Of a DNA stretch of 64,000 nucleotides, positions 16,896 to 25,622 are shown in pieces (the first letter of the stretch is position 1; each line of letters begins with the position of its first letter). This DNA is from Vogesella mureinivorans (GTDB taxonomy: Bacteria > Pseudomonadota > Gammaproteobacteria > Burkholderiales > Chromobacteriaceae): positions 46,910-110,909 of the forward strand of contig NZ_VMTV02001001.1 of NCBI RefSeq assembly GCF_007644035.1, read 5' to 3'. The translations under genes were made by a program, and so were the position numbers. The notes beneath the pieces were generated by a model, which was given only the letters and a program-made list of their open reading frames with translations, did no database searches and had not been told where the DNA came from.

Positions 16896-18220
16896 GGCTG
16901 TACTCCTTCAGGGTTGGCCGCAGGCGCTGCCTTGCGCGCCAGATAGAACACCACCGACACATAGCTGGCCAGCAGCACGGCGTACAGCAGCAGGTACATC
17001 AGCAAGGTAGACAGGATCATGCCGCTGCCCACGCTGGAGGCCGCATCGGCGGTGCGCAGGATGCCGGTAACCAGCCACGGCTGGCGGCCGATTTCGGTCA
17101 CGTACCAGCCAGCCACCGTGGCCACCCAGCCCGAGAAGGTCATGGCCACCAGGCCACGTTGCAGCCACGGTGCCAGTGCGCCACGGCGCAGCTGCCACCA
17201 CGCCAGCCAGCTTACCGCCAGCATCAGCATGCCCACCCCCACCATCACGCGGAAGCTCCAGAACACCTTGGCCACCGGCGGGTGGGCGTTGGGGAACTCG
17301 TTGAGGCCGCGAATCTCGCCATTCAGATCATGGGTAATGATCAGGCTGGCCAGTTTGGGAATACCCACCTCGAAGCGGTTGCTTTGCGTGGCTTCGTCCG
17401 GCAGGGCAAACAGCAGCAGCGGCGCGCCGCGCTCGGTGTGCCACACGCCTTCCATGGCGGCCAGCTTGGCAGGCTGATGCTGGAAGGTATTCAGCCCGTG
17501 CATGTCGCCCACCAGTACCTGCAGCGGAATAAGCAGCGCCGCCAGGCTCACACCGGTTTTCAGCGTGTGCGCCACCGCAGCCGCGCGGTCGCCACGCAGC
17601 CAGCGGTAGGCCGACACGCCGGCCACCAGAAACGCCACGGTCAGGCCGGAGGCCAGCAGCATGTGCGTCAGGCGATACGGCATGGACGGGTTGAAGATCA
17701 CCGCCAGCCAGCTTTGCACATGCACCTTGCCGGCGATCACCTCTACCCCGGCCGGGGTCTGCATCCACGAGTTCAGCACGATGATCCAGAACGCCGACAT
17801 CGTGGTGCCAAACGCCACCAGAAAGGTCGCCAGCGTGTGTACGCGGTTGGATACCTTGGCACGGCCAAACAGCATGATGCCCAGGAAGGTCGCTTCCAGG
17901 AAAAACGCGGTCAGCACCTCGTAAGCCAGCAGCGGCCCGGCCACATTGCCCACGTGCTGCATGAAGCCCGGCCAGTTGGTACCAAACTGGAAGCTCATGG
18001 TAATGCCGGACACCACGCCCAGCGCAAAGGTCAGCGCGAAGATCTTTACCCAGAAGCCGTAGGCGTCCATCCAGGCCTCGTCGCCACTGCGGTTAAAGCG
18101 CGTCTTGAAGTACAGCAGCACCCAACCCATGGCGATGCTGATGGTAGGAAACAGGATATGAAAGGTAATGTTGGCCGCAAACTGGATGCGCGCCAGAATG
18201 ACCGGGTCCAGGCTGTCCAT
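16892..18220 (-). CDS. cioA: Cytochrome bd-type quinol oxidase subunit I, cyanide-insensitive (CioA) type
   Basis: The 442-residue protein has about nine membrane helices and conserved haem-ligand regions: FHILFPTIS near the N-terminus, LTHMLLASG in the middle and the GWYVTEIGRQPW quinol-site signature. The periplasmic Q-loop (around HGLNTFQHQPAKLAAMEG) is short, which marks the Cio branch rather than E. coli CydA. The oxidase reduces O2 without proton pumping and tolerates cyanide. Its start lies 3 bases after the regulator gene, so regulator-cioA-cioB is one operon. Confidence 0.93.
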   Translation of the reverse strand: MDSLDPVILARIQFAANITFHILFPTISIAMGWVLLYFKTRFNRSGDEAWMDAYGFWVKIFALTFALGVVSGITMSFQFGTNWPGFMQHVGNVAGPLLAYEVLTAFFLEATFLGIMLFGRAKVSNRVHTLATFLVAFGTTMSAFWIIVLNSWMQTPAGVEVIAGKVHVQSWLAVIFNPSMPYRLTHMLLASGLTVAFLVAGVSAYRWLRGDRAAAVAHTLKTGVSLAALLIPLQVLVGDMHGLNTFQHQPAKLAAMEGVWHTERGAPLLLFALPDEATQSNRFEVGIPKLASLIITHDLNGEIRGLNEFPNAHPPVAKVFWSFRVMVGVGMLMLAVSWLAWWQLRRGALAPWLQRGLVAMTFSGWVATVAGWYVTEIGRQPWLVTGILRTADAASSVGSGMILSTLLMYLLLYAVLLASYVSVVFYLARKAAPAANPEGVQP

Positions 18221-18222
18221 GG

Positions 18223-18792
18223 CTAATCCTCCTTGCCACTATCACGGCCGGCCAGCCGGCCCAGGCTCTGGGTAAACTGCAGCACCTTGCCTACCTGACT
18301 ACCCAGCTTCATCAGTTTTTCCAGCGTTTCCACATCCATGTCGCGGATGTCGGCAAACCACTTGGTCACCAGCTCGATCAGCTGGTACATCTCGTTCATG
18401 CGCGCCTGCGCGTGGCGCTCGGCCTCGCCCGCTGGCGTTTCCATGATCGCGCCGCGCAGCATGGTCAGCGTGGGCTCGACTTCTCGCTTCTGGCGCTCTT
18501 CGGCCAGGGTCTTGAAGATGGCCCACACGTCTTCCGGCGTGCTGAAATACTCGCGGCGGTCGCCCGGCAGGTGTTGCAGTTTGACCAGCCGCCAGGCCTG
18601 CAGTTCTTTCAGCGCCATGCTGGTATTGGAGCGCGAACAGCCAATGGCTTCCACAATGTCGTCGGCGTTCAGCGGGCGGTCGGAAACATACAGCAGGGCG
18701 TAAATCTGCCCGACGGTACGGTTGATGCCCCAGTGGCTGCCCATCTCGCCAAAGTGCAGCACAAAGGATTGAATTAGGGGTGGCAGGTTCAT
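18223..18792 (-). CDS. GbsR/MarR-family transcriptional regulator of cioAB
   Basis: The 189-residue protein has a winged helix-turn-helix (RTVGQIYALLYVSDRPLNADDIVEAIGCSRSNTSMALKELQAWRLV) and a helical C-terminal dimerisation region, the layout of the GbsR family. GbsR-type proteins in other bacteria repress osmoprotectant genes. Here the gene is the first of an operon with cioAB and faces a perfect 13-bp palindrome, so autoregulation plus control of the bd oxidase is inferred. The ligand or signal is unknown. Confidence 0.85.
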   Translation of the reverse strand: MNLPPLIQSFVLHFGEMGSHWGINRTVGQIYALLYVSDRPLNADDIVEAIGCSRSNTSMALKELQAWRLVKLQHLPGDRREYFSTPEDVWAIFKTLAEERQKREVEPTLTMLRGAIMETPAGEAERHAQARMNEMYQLIELVTKWFADIRDMDVETLEKLMKLGSQVGKVLQFTQSLGRLAGRDSGKED

Positions 18793-18818
18793 GTGTGTGG
18801 CCTTTTCGAATTTTCAGT

Positions 18819-18858
18819 ATTTTCTGAAACTTTGATATGGATCATAGTTTCAGAAAAT
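18819..18858. promoter_or_regulatory. Perfect palindromic operator upstream of the regulator-cioAB operon
   Basis: ATTTTCTGAAACT (18819-18831) and AGTTTCAGAAAAT (18846-18858) are exact reverse complements separated by 14 bases. A third half-site-like TTTTCAGT precedes it. It lies 27 bases before the regulator's start codon and 112 bases before the divergent GGDEF gene, so it could serve both. It lacks a T-run, which argues against a terminator. Confidence 0.7.
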
Positions 18859-18969
18859 AGCCCTTGTCAATGCACAACTGACACGATATGCACCTTAGAA
18901 ACAATGTCGCTTTATCAAATGCTTGCAGTTGGACGATACTCATAAGTATCGACACTCATCACTGTCCTT

Positions 18970-20823
18970 ATGCCCACCCCGCCCTCGATACGCCATGCCC
19001 TGCTAGAAGACACCGCCGCCGCACTGGGTAAAGACTACCTGCAGCAGCTGGTCAACAGCCTGGCCCACCACAGCGGTGCCCAGCTGGTTTTTATCAGCCG
19101 GCAGCTGCCGCTGCCCGTGCGGCATGTAGCGGTGATGGTAGCCAGCTGTAGCAGCCACCCAGGGCACTACCCGCTGGCAGGTACGCCGTGCGAGCGGGTG
19201 ATCAACCAGCAGCAAGCCATGATGGTCAGTAGCGGGGTCAACCAGGACTTTTCAGCCGAGCAAGACACCGCCTGGCAAAGCTTTGCCGGCTGGCCGCTAA
19301 TGGACAAGCACGGGCACTGTCTGGGACACCTGGCGCTGTTTGACGAGCGGGCACATGCCTTGCCGGACACCCTGCTGCAGGATATTGCCCCCTTCGTTAC
19401 CCGTGCTGCGGCCGAGTTGCAAAGGCTGGAGCACGAGCGCACCAGCAGCGCGCGCGCCAGCTGGGACGCCATGCATTCGCACTTTCTGCGCCAGTACATA
19501 CAGGGCCAGCCCTTGCCGGCGCTGCTGGGCGACGTGGTGGGGCACATCGAACAAGCCCTGCCCGGCTGGCTGTGCTCCATCTTGCGGGTAGACGCTACAC
19601 TACGGCTGCGCCCGCTGGTGGGCCCCTCGCTGCCCCCCGCCTATACCGCGCTGATAGACGGCCTGGCCATCGGCCCCATGGTGGGCAGCTGTGGGGCGGC
19701 GGCGTGGCACCGCAAACGGCTGGTGGCCGAAGACCTGCAGCAGCACCCGAACTGGGCACCCTACCGCGAGGTAGCGCGCCAGTTTGCGCTGGGTAGCTGC
19801 TGGTCCGAACCCATCATCGATAGCAAAGGCAAAGTACACGGCACCTTTGCCGTGTATCACCATGCCCCCAGCGCCCCCACGCTAGAAGCCATTACCGTGA
19901 TTGAAGACACCGCTCGCCTGCTGGCGGTGCTGATGGAAAACGACGCCAACCGCCAGGCGCTGGATAGCCGCACGCAGTGGTACCAGGCTATCTTGCAGAA
20001 CGCAGCAGACGCGCTGTCCATCATCGACATGGATGGCCGCGTGCTGGAAGCCAGCGATTCGCTGTGCAAGCTGCTGGGCTACAGCCAGGCCGAGATCCGC
20101 CAGCTGCACCTGTGGGACATGGTGCCACACCGCAGCGAAGCCGAGCTGCGCCAGCAGCTGGCCCACACCAGCGATACGCCGCTTACCTTCGACAGCCTGA
20201 ACCGCAGCAAGGACGGCCAGACAATCGAGGTAGAAGTCAGCGTGCGCCGCCTGATGCTGGACGGCCAACCCGTGATCTGGGGCTCGGCCCGCGATATCAG
20301 CCTGCGCAAACAACAAGAACGCCTGCTGCGCGAACAAGCCACCATCGACTCGCTCACCGGCCTGTACAACCGCCCCACCCTGCTGGCCCAGCTGGAAACG
20401 CTGCTGGCCAGCCCGGCCCACACCACGCTGGCGCTGCTGATGCTGGACCTGGACCACTTCAAACAAGTCAACGACCACTACGGCCACGCCTGCGGCGACG
20501 CCACCCTGGCCCACATAGCCAGCCAGATGCGCCAACAGCTGGGCCCGCACGACTATGCCGGCCGCCTGGGGGGCGAAGAGTTCTGCGTGCTGTTACCCGG
20601 CACCACGGCGCAGGCCGCCGCCCGCTACGGCCAACAGCTGCTGGCCACCATTGCCCAGCAGCCCTTGCACTTTGCCGGGCACACCATCCACCTCACCGCC
20701 TCGCTCGGCCTGAGCCTGTACCAGCCTGGCGACGATAGCCGCAGCCTGCTGGCCCGCGCCGACATGGCGCTGTACCAGGCCAAGCACCAGGGCCGCAACC
20801 GCATGGTGATGCCGCCGCCGTGA
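18970..20823 (+). CDS. GAF-GAF-PAS-GGDEF diguanylate cyclase
   Basis: The 617-residue soluble protein has two GAF-like regions (about residues 20-155 and 170-325), a PAS domain (about 335-450, with IIDMDGRVLEASDSLCKLLGY) and a C-terminal GGDEF domain with the active motif LGGEEF and the metal residue in LMLDLDHFKQVND. It should make cyclic di-GMP. I see no RxxD inhibitory site five residues before GGEEF, so product inhibition may be absent. No EAL domain is present. It is divergent from the cioAB regulator gene. The input signal of the GAF/PAS part is unknown. Confidence 0.9.
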   Translation: MPTPPSIRHALLEDTAAALGKDYLQQLVNSLAHHSGAQLVFISRQLPLPVRHVAVMVASCSSHPGHYPLAGTPCERVINQQQAMMVSSGVNQDFSAEQDTAWQSFAGWPLMDKHGHCLGHLALFDERAHALPDTLLQDIAPFVTRAAAELQRLEHERTSSARASWDAMHSHFLRQYIQGQPLPALLGDVVGHIEQALPGWLCSILRVDATLRLRPLVGPSLPPAYTALIDGLAIGPMVGSCGAAAWHRKRLVAEDLQQHPNWAPYREVARQFALGSCWSEPIIDSKGKVHGTFAVYHHAPSAPTLEAITVIEDTARLLAVLMENDANRQALDSRTQWYQAILQNAADALSIIDMDGRVLEASDSLCKLLGYSQAEIRQLHLWDMVPHRSEAELRQQLAHTSDTPLTFDSLNRSKDGQTIEVEVSVRRLMLDGQPVIWGSARDISLRKQQERLLREQATIDSLTGLYNRPTLLAQLETLLASPAHTTLALLMLDLDHFKQVNDHYGHACGDATLAHIASQMRQQLGPHDYAGRLGGEEFCVLLPGTTAQAAARYGQQLLATIAQQPLHFAGHTIHLTASLGLSLYQPGDDSRSLLARADMALYQAKHQGRNRMVMPPP

Positions 20824-20916
20824 CGCGCTGGCGCGCATCCCGTAAAATGGCTTGCCGCGCCCCGCCAGACGGGGCGTTGCCTATTGCGGCCAACCTTTTT
20901 CAGCACGGAACTATCG

Positions 20917-23460
20917 ATGACCACGCCTCAGCACACACCCATGATGCAGCAATATCTGGCTCTGAAACGAGACCACGCCGACAAGCTGCTCTTTTACCGC
21001 ATGGGTGACTTCTACGAGCTGTTCTACGACGATGCCGAAAAAGCCGCCCGCCTGCTGGATATCACCCTGACCGCACGCGGTGCCAGTGGCGGCCAACCCG
21101 TCAAGATGGCCGGCATTCCCTACCACGCCGCCGAAGGCTACCTGGCGCGGCTGGTGAAGATGGGCGAGTCGGTCGCCATTGCCGAGCAAATCGGCGACCC
21201 GGCCACCAGCAAAGGCCCGGTGGAACGCAAAGTGGTGCGCATCGTTACCCCCGGCACGCTGACCGACGCCGCGCTACTGGACGACAAGCGCGACAACCTG
21301 GTGCTGGCCGTCAATATGCACAAGGGCACGCTGGGCCTGGCCTGGCTGTCGCTGGCCAGCGGCGAATTCAAAGTCATGCAAACCGGCGTAGAAGAGCTGC
21401 ACAGCGAGCTGGAGCGCCTGAAACCGGCCGAGCTGCTGCTGGCAGACGACACCGGCCTGGCAGTGTTTGACAGCATCGGCACCCCGAAGAAAAAGCTGCC
21501 GCCGTGGCAGTTCGATACCGAATCGTCTACCCTGGCGCTGACCCGCCACTTTGGCACCCGCGACCTGGCCGGCTTTGGCGCCGACACGCTGCCGGTGGCC
21601 GTGGGCGCTGCCGGTGCGCTGCTGGAATACGTGAAATCCACCCAGGGCGTGAACCCGGCCCACATCGCCCAGCTGGCGGTAGAAGAACCGGGCGAGCTGA
21701 TCCGCATGGACGCCGCCACGCGCCGCAACCTGGAGCTGACCGAAACCATCCGTGGCGAAGCCTCGCCCACGCTGGCCTCGCTACTGGACACCTGCGCCAC
21801 CAGCATGGGTAGCCGCATGCTGCGCCACTGGCTGCACCACCCGATTCGCCGCCACGACAAGCTGCTGCGCCGCCAGCAGGCGGTGCGCGCGCTGTTGGCC
21901 GCACATCAGGACATCCACGCGCAGCTGCGCGAAGTGGCCGACATCGAGCGCATTACCGCCCGTGTAGCGCTACGCACCGCCCGCCCGCGCGACCTGGCCG
22001 CGCTGCGCGATTCGCTGCGCGCGCTGGCTGGCGTCAAAGCCATTGCCGCCACGTTGGAGGCCCCGCTGCTGGCCGAGCTGGTACAGCTGCTACCGGCCGA
22101 ATCCCCCGTAGAAAGCCTGCTGGCCACCGCCATCCTGCCCGAGCCGGCCACCTTTTTGCGCGACGGCGGCGTGATCAACCACGGCTACCACGCCGACCTG
22201 GACGAGCTGCGCGCCATCCAGACCGACTGCGGTGACTTCCTGCTGGCGCTGGAGCTGCGCGAAAAAGAACGCACCGGCATCAGCACGCTGAAGGTGGAAT
22301 TCAACCGTGTGCACGGCTTCTACATCGAGGTATCGAAAGCGCAGTCCGACAAAGTGCCGGACGACTACCGCCGCCGCCAGACGCTGAAAAACGCCGAGCG
22401 CTACATTACGCCCGAGCTGAAAACCTTCGAAGACAAAGCGCTGTCCGCGCAGGACAAATCGCTGGCGCTGGAAAAACAGCTGTACGAGGCGGTACTGGAC
22501 CAGCTGGCCCCGCATATCAGCGAGCTCAAACTGATGGCGCAGGCCGTGGCCGGCCTGGACGTGCTGGCGGCGTTTGCCGAGCGCGCACAAAGCAATCACT
22601 ACGTGCAGCCGCTATTCGTCAACGAGACACGGCTGGAAATCATCGGCGGCCGCCACCCGGTGGTAGAGGCCGAGGTGGAACGCTTTATCGCCAACGACAC
22701 CAGGTTGGCCGCAGAGCGCAAGCTGCTGCTGATTACCGGCCCGAACATGGGCGGTAAATCCACCTATATGCGGCAAAATGCGCTGATTACCCTGCTGGCG
22801 CATATCGGCAGCTTTGTACCGGCCGAGCGCGCCGTGCTGGGCCAGATCGACCGCATCTTCACCCGTATCGGCGCCAGCGACGACCTGGCCGGCGGCCGCT
22901 CCACCTTCATGGTGGAAATGACCGAAACGGCCAACATCCTGAACAACGCCACCGATAAATCGCTGGTGCTGATGGACGAGGTTGGCCGCGGCACGTCTAC
23001 GTTTGACGGCCTGGCGCTGGCGTGGGCCATTGCGCGGGCGCTGATCGAAAAAAGCCGCGCCTACACGCTGTTTGCCACCCACTACTTCGAGCTCACCAGC
23101 CTGGCGGGCGAGTACAACAGCGTGGCCAACGTGCACCTGTCGGCGGTGGAGCACAAAGACCGTATCGTGTTCCTGCACCACGTGGAAGACGGCCCGGCCA
23201 GCCAGAGCTACGGCTTGGCGGTGGCGCAGCTGGCGGGCGTGCCGCCCAAGGTGATACGCGAGGCACGCCGCTACCTGACCGAGCTGGAAAACGAATCCGC
23301 CGCCCGCGCCCAGCCCGACCTGTTCAGCACGCCAGTAGTGATTCAGCACGAGCCGGAGCCGCACCCGGCGGTAGAGCTGCTGGCCGATACCGACGTGGAC
23401 GACCTCACGCCACGCCAGGCACTGGAGCTGCTGTACACCCTGAAAAAAATGACAAAATAA
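20917..23460 (+). CDS. mutS: DNA mismatch repair protein MutS
   Basis: The 847-residue protein detects base mismatches. The N-terminal domain has the mismatch-contacting Phe-x-Glu in [11 protein letters not shown] (about residue 36-38). The C-terminal ATPase shows Walker [14 protein letters not shown] (about 607), the signature [12 protein letters not shown] and [12 protein letters not shown] with Walker B, then [10 protein letters not shown]. Length is normal. I chose ATG 20917 (MTTPQHTP); an upstream in-frame ATG at 20884 starts within a GCGGCCAACCTT copy and has no family support. Confidence 0.97.
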   Translation: MTTPQHTPMMQQYLALKRDHADKLLFYRMGDFYELFYDDAEKAARLLDITLTARGASGGQPVKMAGIPYHAAEGYLARLVKMGESVAIAEQIGDPATSKGPVERKVVRIVTPGTLTDAALLDDKRDNLVLAVNMHKGTLGLAWLSLASGEFKVMQTGVEELHSELERLKPAELLLADDTGLAVFDSIGTPKKKLPPWQFDTESSTLALTRHFGTRDLAGFGADTLPVAVGAAGALLEYVKSTQGVNPAHIAQLAVEEPGELIRMDAATRRNLELTETIRGEASPTLASLLDTCATSMGSRMLRHWLHHPIRRHDKLLRRQQAVRALLAAHQDIHAQLREVADIERITARVALRTARPRDLAALRDSLRALAGVKAIAATLEAPLLAELVQLLPAESPVESLLATAILPEPATFLRDGGVINHGYHADLDELRAIQTDCGDFLLALELREKERTGISTLKVEFNRVHGFYIEVSKAQSDKVPDDYRRRQTLKNAERYITPELKTFEDKALSAQDKSLALEKQLYEAVLDQLAPHISELKLMAQAVAGLDVLAAFAERAQSNHYVQPLFVNETRLEIIGGRHPVVEAEVERFIANDTRLAAERKLLLITGPNMGGKSTYMRQNALITLLAHIGSFVPAERAVLGQIDRIFTRIGASDDLAGGRSTFMVEMTETANILNNATDKSLVLMDEVGRGTSTFDGLALAWAIARALIEKSRAYTLFATHYFELTSLAGEYNSVANVHLSAVEHKDRIVFLHHVEDGPASQSYGLAVAQLAGVPPKVIREARRYLTELENESAARAQPDLFSTPVVIQHEPEPHPAVELLADTDVDDLTPRQALELLYTLKKMTK

Positions 23461-23530
23461 ATTCAGGTAATTCGCTGAATATTTCCTACAATGGATTTAA
23501 TACAATCTAAGACAAGGAGATATAAGCACT

Positions 23531-23959
23531 ATGTATGCAGAAGGTACTGCCGTCTCGTCTGCCTTGGCCCGTCTGTTTGGTTCGGCGAATGGTGGCGAGG
23601 CACTGCCACTATCCGGTATCCGCGAGCGTGCCAGCAAGGAGCTGTCGCAATTTGCCAGCCTGGTACGTAGCGAGCTGGCACCGCTAGGCATCGCCATCCC
23701 GCCTGCCGTTTGTTTTGTCAGCTGCAACCATTGCGCGCTGACGCTGGAAAACGATCACCCGCAGCGCGATACCATTCTGGGCTGGCTGGAAGGCAACGAC
23801 CGCATCGCCAAGTACTTCAAGGAAGTAGAAGTACTGTTCGAGCTGGTACGCGCCGCAGAAAACGCCGGTGACGTGTTCCCGGAAGACAGCTGCTTCCATA
23901 TAGGGCTCACCAGTGCCGGGCCTGTCGCCTACTTTGATAGCCATCGCTGCGGCGAGTAA
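23531..23959 (+). CDS. Hypothetical protein, 142 aa
   Basis: I do not recognise this protein. It is acidic, soluble and has an AAGGAG ribosome site 10 bases upstream. Three cysteines cluster in the centre and end (CFVSCNHCALTLEN, then a single C in EDSCFHIG, and HRC near the C-terminus), so metal or haem binding is conceivable. It has its own terminator and lies between mutS and an apparently gene-poor stretch. Codon use looks like the surrounding core genes. Confidence 0.75.
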   Translation: MYAEGTAVSSALARLFGSANGGEALPLSGIRERASKELSQFASLVRSELAPLGIAIPPAVCFVSCNHCALTLENDHPQRDTILGWLEGNDRIAKYFKEVEVLFELVRAAENAGDVFPEDSCFHIGLTSAGPVAYFDSHRCGE

Positions 23960-23989
23960 ACCCGCAGCATCGCTACCGTGCCAGACACG

Positions 23990-24024
23990 CCGCCCCTTCC
24001 ACCCGTGGAAGGGGCTTTGTTTTA
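23990..24024 (+). terminator. Terminator after the 142-aa gene
   Basis: GCCCCTTCCAC and GTGGAAGGGGC form an 11-bp stem with a very short loop followed by TTTGTTTT. Confidence 0.9.
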
Positions 24025-24549
24025 TGGCGCTTCATCTTTGCCCTGCCACCGTAGCAAGTACACGCGGTTCAAGGGTGTTTTTATAGCATCAAGCAAAAGA
24101 GATTCGAAACAGACGGTACAGCCGGGCCGCCATCCAGCCAGGCAGAAAAATGCAGGTGGCCGCTGATGCGCCAGTAGCCTGCACGCCAGGGCAGCATCCA
24201 CGCCAGCCAGCCGGCAGCGCACCCGCCCCTATCGCGGCCTGGCCAAGTGATCCGTCATGCCGATGCAAGCGCATTGGCAATCAGTCATGTATTCAATTTC
24301 GTCATAACCATAAAAAATCAGCCAGCCGGGGCACTTTACTGCAAAGTTTTTGAACAACATGCCAAGCGGGAAAGTACGGGCGCTTGCCGGTGGTGCCTCT
24401 GCACCGATCGCAGGCTGCATCATCTGCTGGGTTGTGCACAGGCTAGCGAGCAGCCACCGCCATGCCAGCTGAAGATGGCGCATTACGGTGGCTAGCGTTG
24501 CGGCGCTAGGCAAGCCACCTGCCGGCAATGCAGCCCCCGGATAGACGGC
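24025..24549. other. 525-bp gene-poor stretch
   Basis: No convincing conserved gene. It has no uptake-like motif copies, and base composition drifts AT-richer in the middle. The only coding candidate is the short minus-strand frame listed at 24229-24483. It may be decayed sequence between two core genes. Confidence 0.5.
24229..24483 (-). CDS. Doubtful small secreted protein or gene remnant
   Basis: From an ATG at 24483 an 84-residue frame begins [20 protein letters not shown] and reaches AIGAEAPPA, which resembles a signal peptide with an Ala-x-Ala cleavage site. The rest is Cys-rich (KCPGW, TDCQCAC) and matches nothing I know. It could be the start of a decayed periplasmic-protein gene. No clear ribosome site. 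Confidence 0.25.
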   Translation of the reverse strand: MRHLQLAWRWLLASLCTTQQMMQPAIGAEAPPASARTFPLGMLFKNFAVKCPGWLIFYGYDEIEYMTDCQCACIGMTDHLARPR

Positions 24550-25224
24550 TTATTTTTTGGCGAAGCGAAAACGCGGCGCGGCGCGTGATGGTGCGGGCGC
24601 GGCAGCCGGCTCCCGCGGACCTTGCCGTGCGGGTGCCTTGGCCGCCGGTTTGGCGTGCGTGGTGCGCGGCAGGTCGGCCAGCGACACGGTCAGGGTGCGC
24701 ATCTCGCCAGGCTGCAGGCCATCCAGCTGCCACGGCCCTACCGCTACCCGCACCAGGCGTAACGTGGGCAGGCCAACCTTGGCCGTCATGCGGCGCACCT
24801 GGCGGTTTTTACCTTCGCTAATGATGATTTCCAGCCAGGCATCCGGCACGGTCTTGCGAAAACGCACCGGCGGTTTGCGCTCCCACAGTGCCGGCGTTTC
24901 CGGCAGCTGGCGCACCTGGGCCGGCTGGGTAACAAAGTCACCCAAGTCTACACCGTCGCGCAGCGCTTGCAGCTGGGCTTCGGTCACGCGGCCTTCTACC
25001 TGCACCCAGTAGGTTTTGGGCTGCTTCCAGCGCGGGTCGCTAATGCGGTGCTGCAGCTCGCCATCACCGGTAAGCAATAGCAGGCCTTCGCTATCGGTAT
25101 CCAGCCGGCCAGCCGGGTACACCCCGGGCAGGGCGATATGGTCTTTCAGCGTGGGGTGCAGCTCGTGCTGGGAGAACTGGCAAATCACACCATAAGGCTT
25201 ATTGAACAGAATGAGTTGGGGCAT
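24550..25224 (-). CDS. rluE: 23S rRNA pseudouridine synthase RluE-type
   Basis: The 224-residue protein is a RsuA/RluE-family pseudouridine synthase. The catalytic aspartate lies in AGRLDTDSEGLLLLT, and LFNKPYGVICQFS and EGKNRQVRRMTAKVG are family signatures. It lacks the N-terminal S4 domain, as RluE does; E. coli RluE modifies U2457 of 23S rRNA. The C-terminal 40 residues are an Ala/Pro/Lys/Arg tail likely to be disordered. ATG at 25224 gives the standard N-terminus MPQLILFNKPYG; longer frames have no support. Confidence 0.88.
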   Translation of the reverse strand: MPQLILFNKPYGVICQFSQHELHPTLKDHIALPGVYPAGRLDTDSEGLLLLTGDGELQHRISDPRWKQPKTYWVQVEGRVTEAQLQALRDGVDLGDFVTQPAQVRQLPETPALWERKPPVRFRKTVPDAWLEIIISEGKNRQVRRMTAKVGLPTLRLVRVAVGPWQLDGLQPGEMRTLTVSLADLPRTTHAKPAAKAPARQGPREPAAAPAPSRAAPRFRFAKK

Positions 25225-25622
25225 GGGGCAGCCAAACGTAAACAAGATATGCGGCGGATGATAACAAGCACGGCGCCAGGCAGCCATGGCGGCCAACGTC
25301 TACCGGTGCGGCGGCGCAGGGTTGACCGCAGTGTGCTGCAGAGGACAGTTTTGCGGCTATTCAGATTCGAACAGTTGTTTACATTCAAACCCGCAGCAAA
25401 GTTCGGATACGCTACAATCAGAACCAGCAATGAGAGGTATAATTCATTTTTGAAAAGTCACCCGAAAGCCTGCATACCGCCTGGCGCCTGTCTTCCCCTG
25501 ACAAATCGCCGGTAAAAGCAGCTTTCCCATACCTTTCACTTGCACAGGCGGGATGCTGCCCCGTGCCAAAGCTGCCCCGCGCAATCGTTCTGGCGTCAAA
25601 AAATAATCATGGAGATAGAGTA
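25225..25622. other. 398-bp divergent intergenic region rluE/icd
   Basis: No gene is seen. It holds a GCGGCCAAC copy at 25289-25297 near rluE. A TATAAT at 25438-25443 without a clear -35 is a candidate icd promoter, implying a leader of roughly 170 bases. AGGAGAT-like sequence (GGAGAT, 25611-25616) is the icd ribosome site. Confidence 0.5.
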
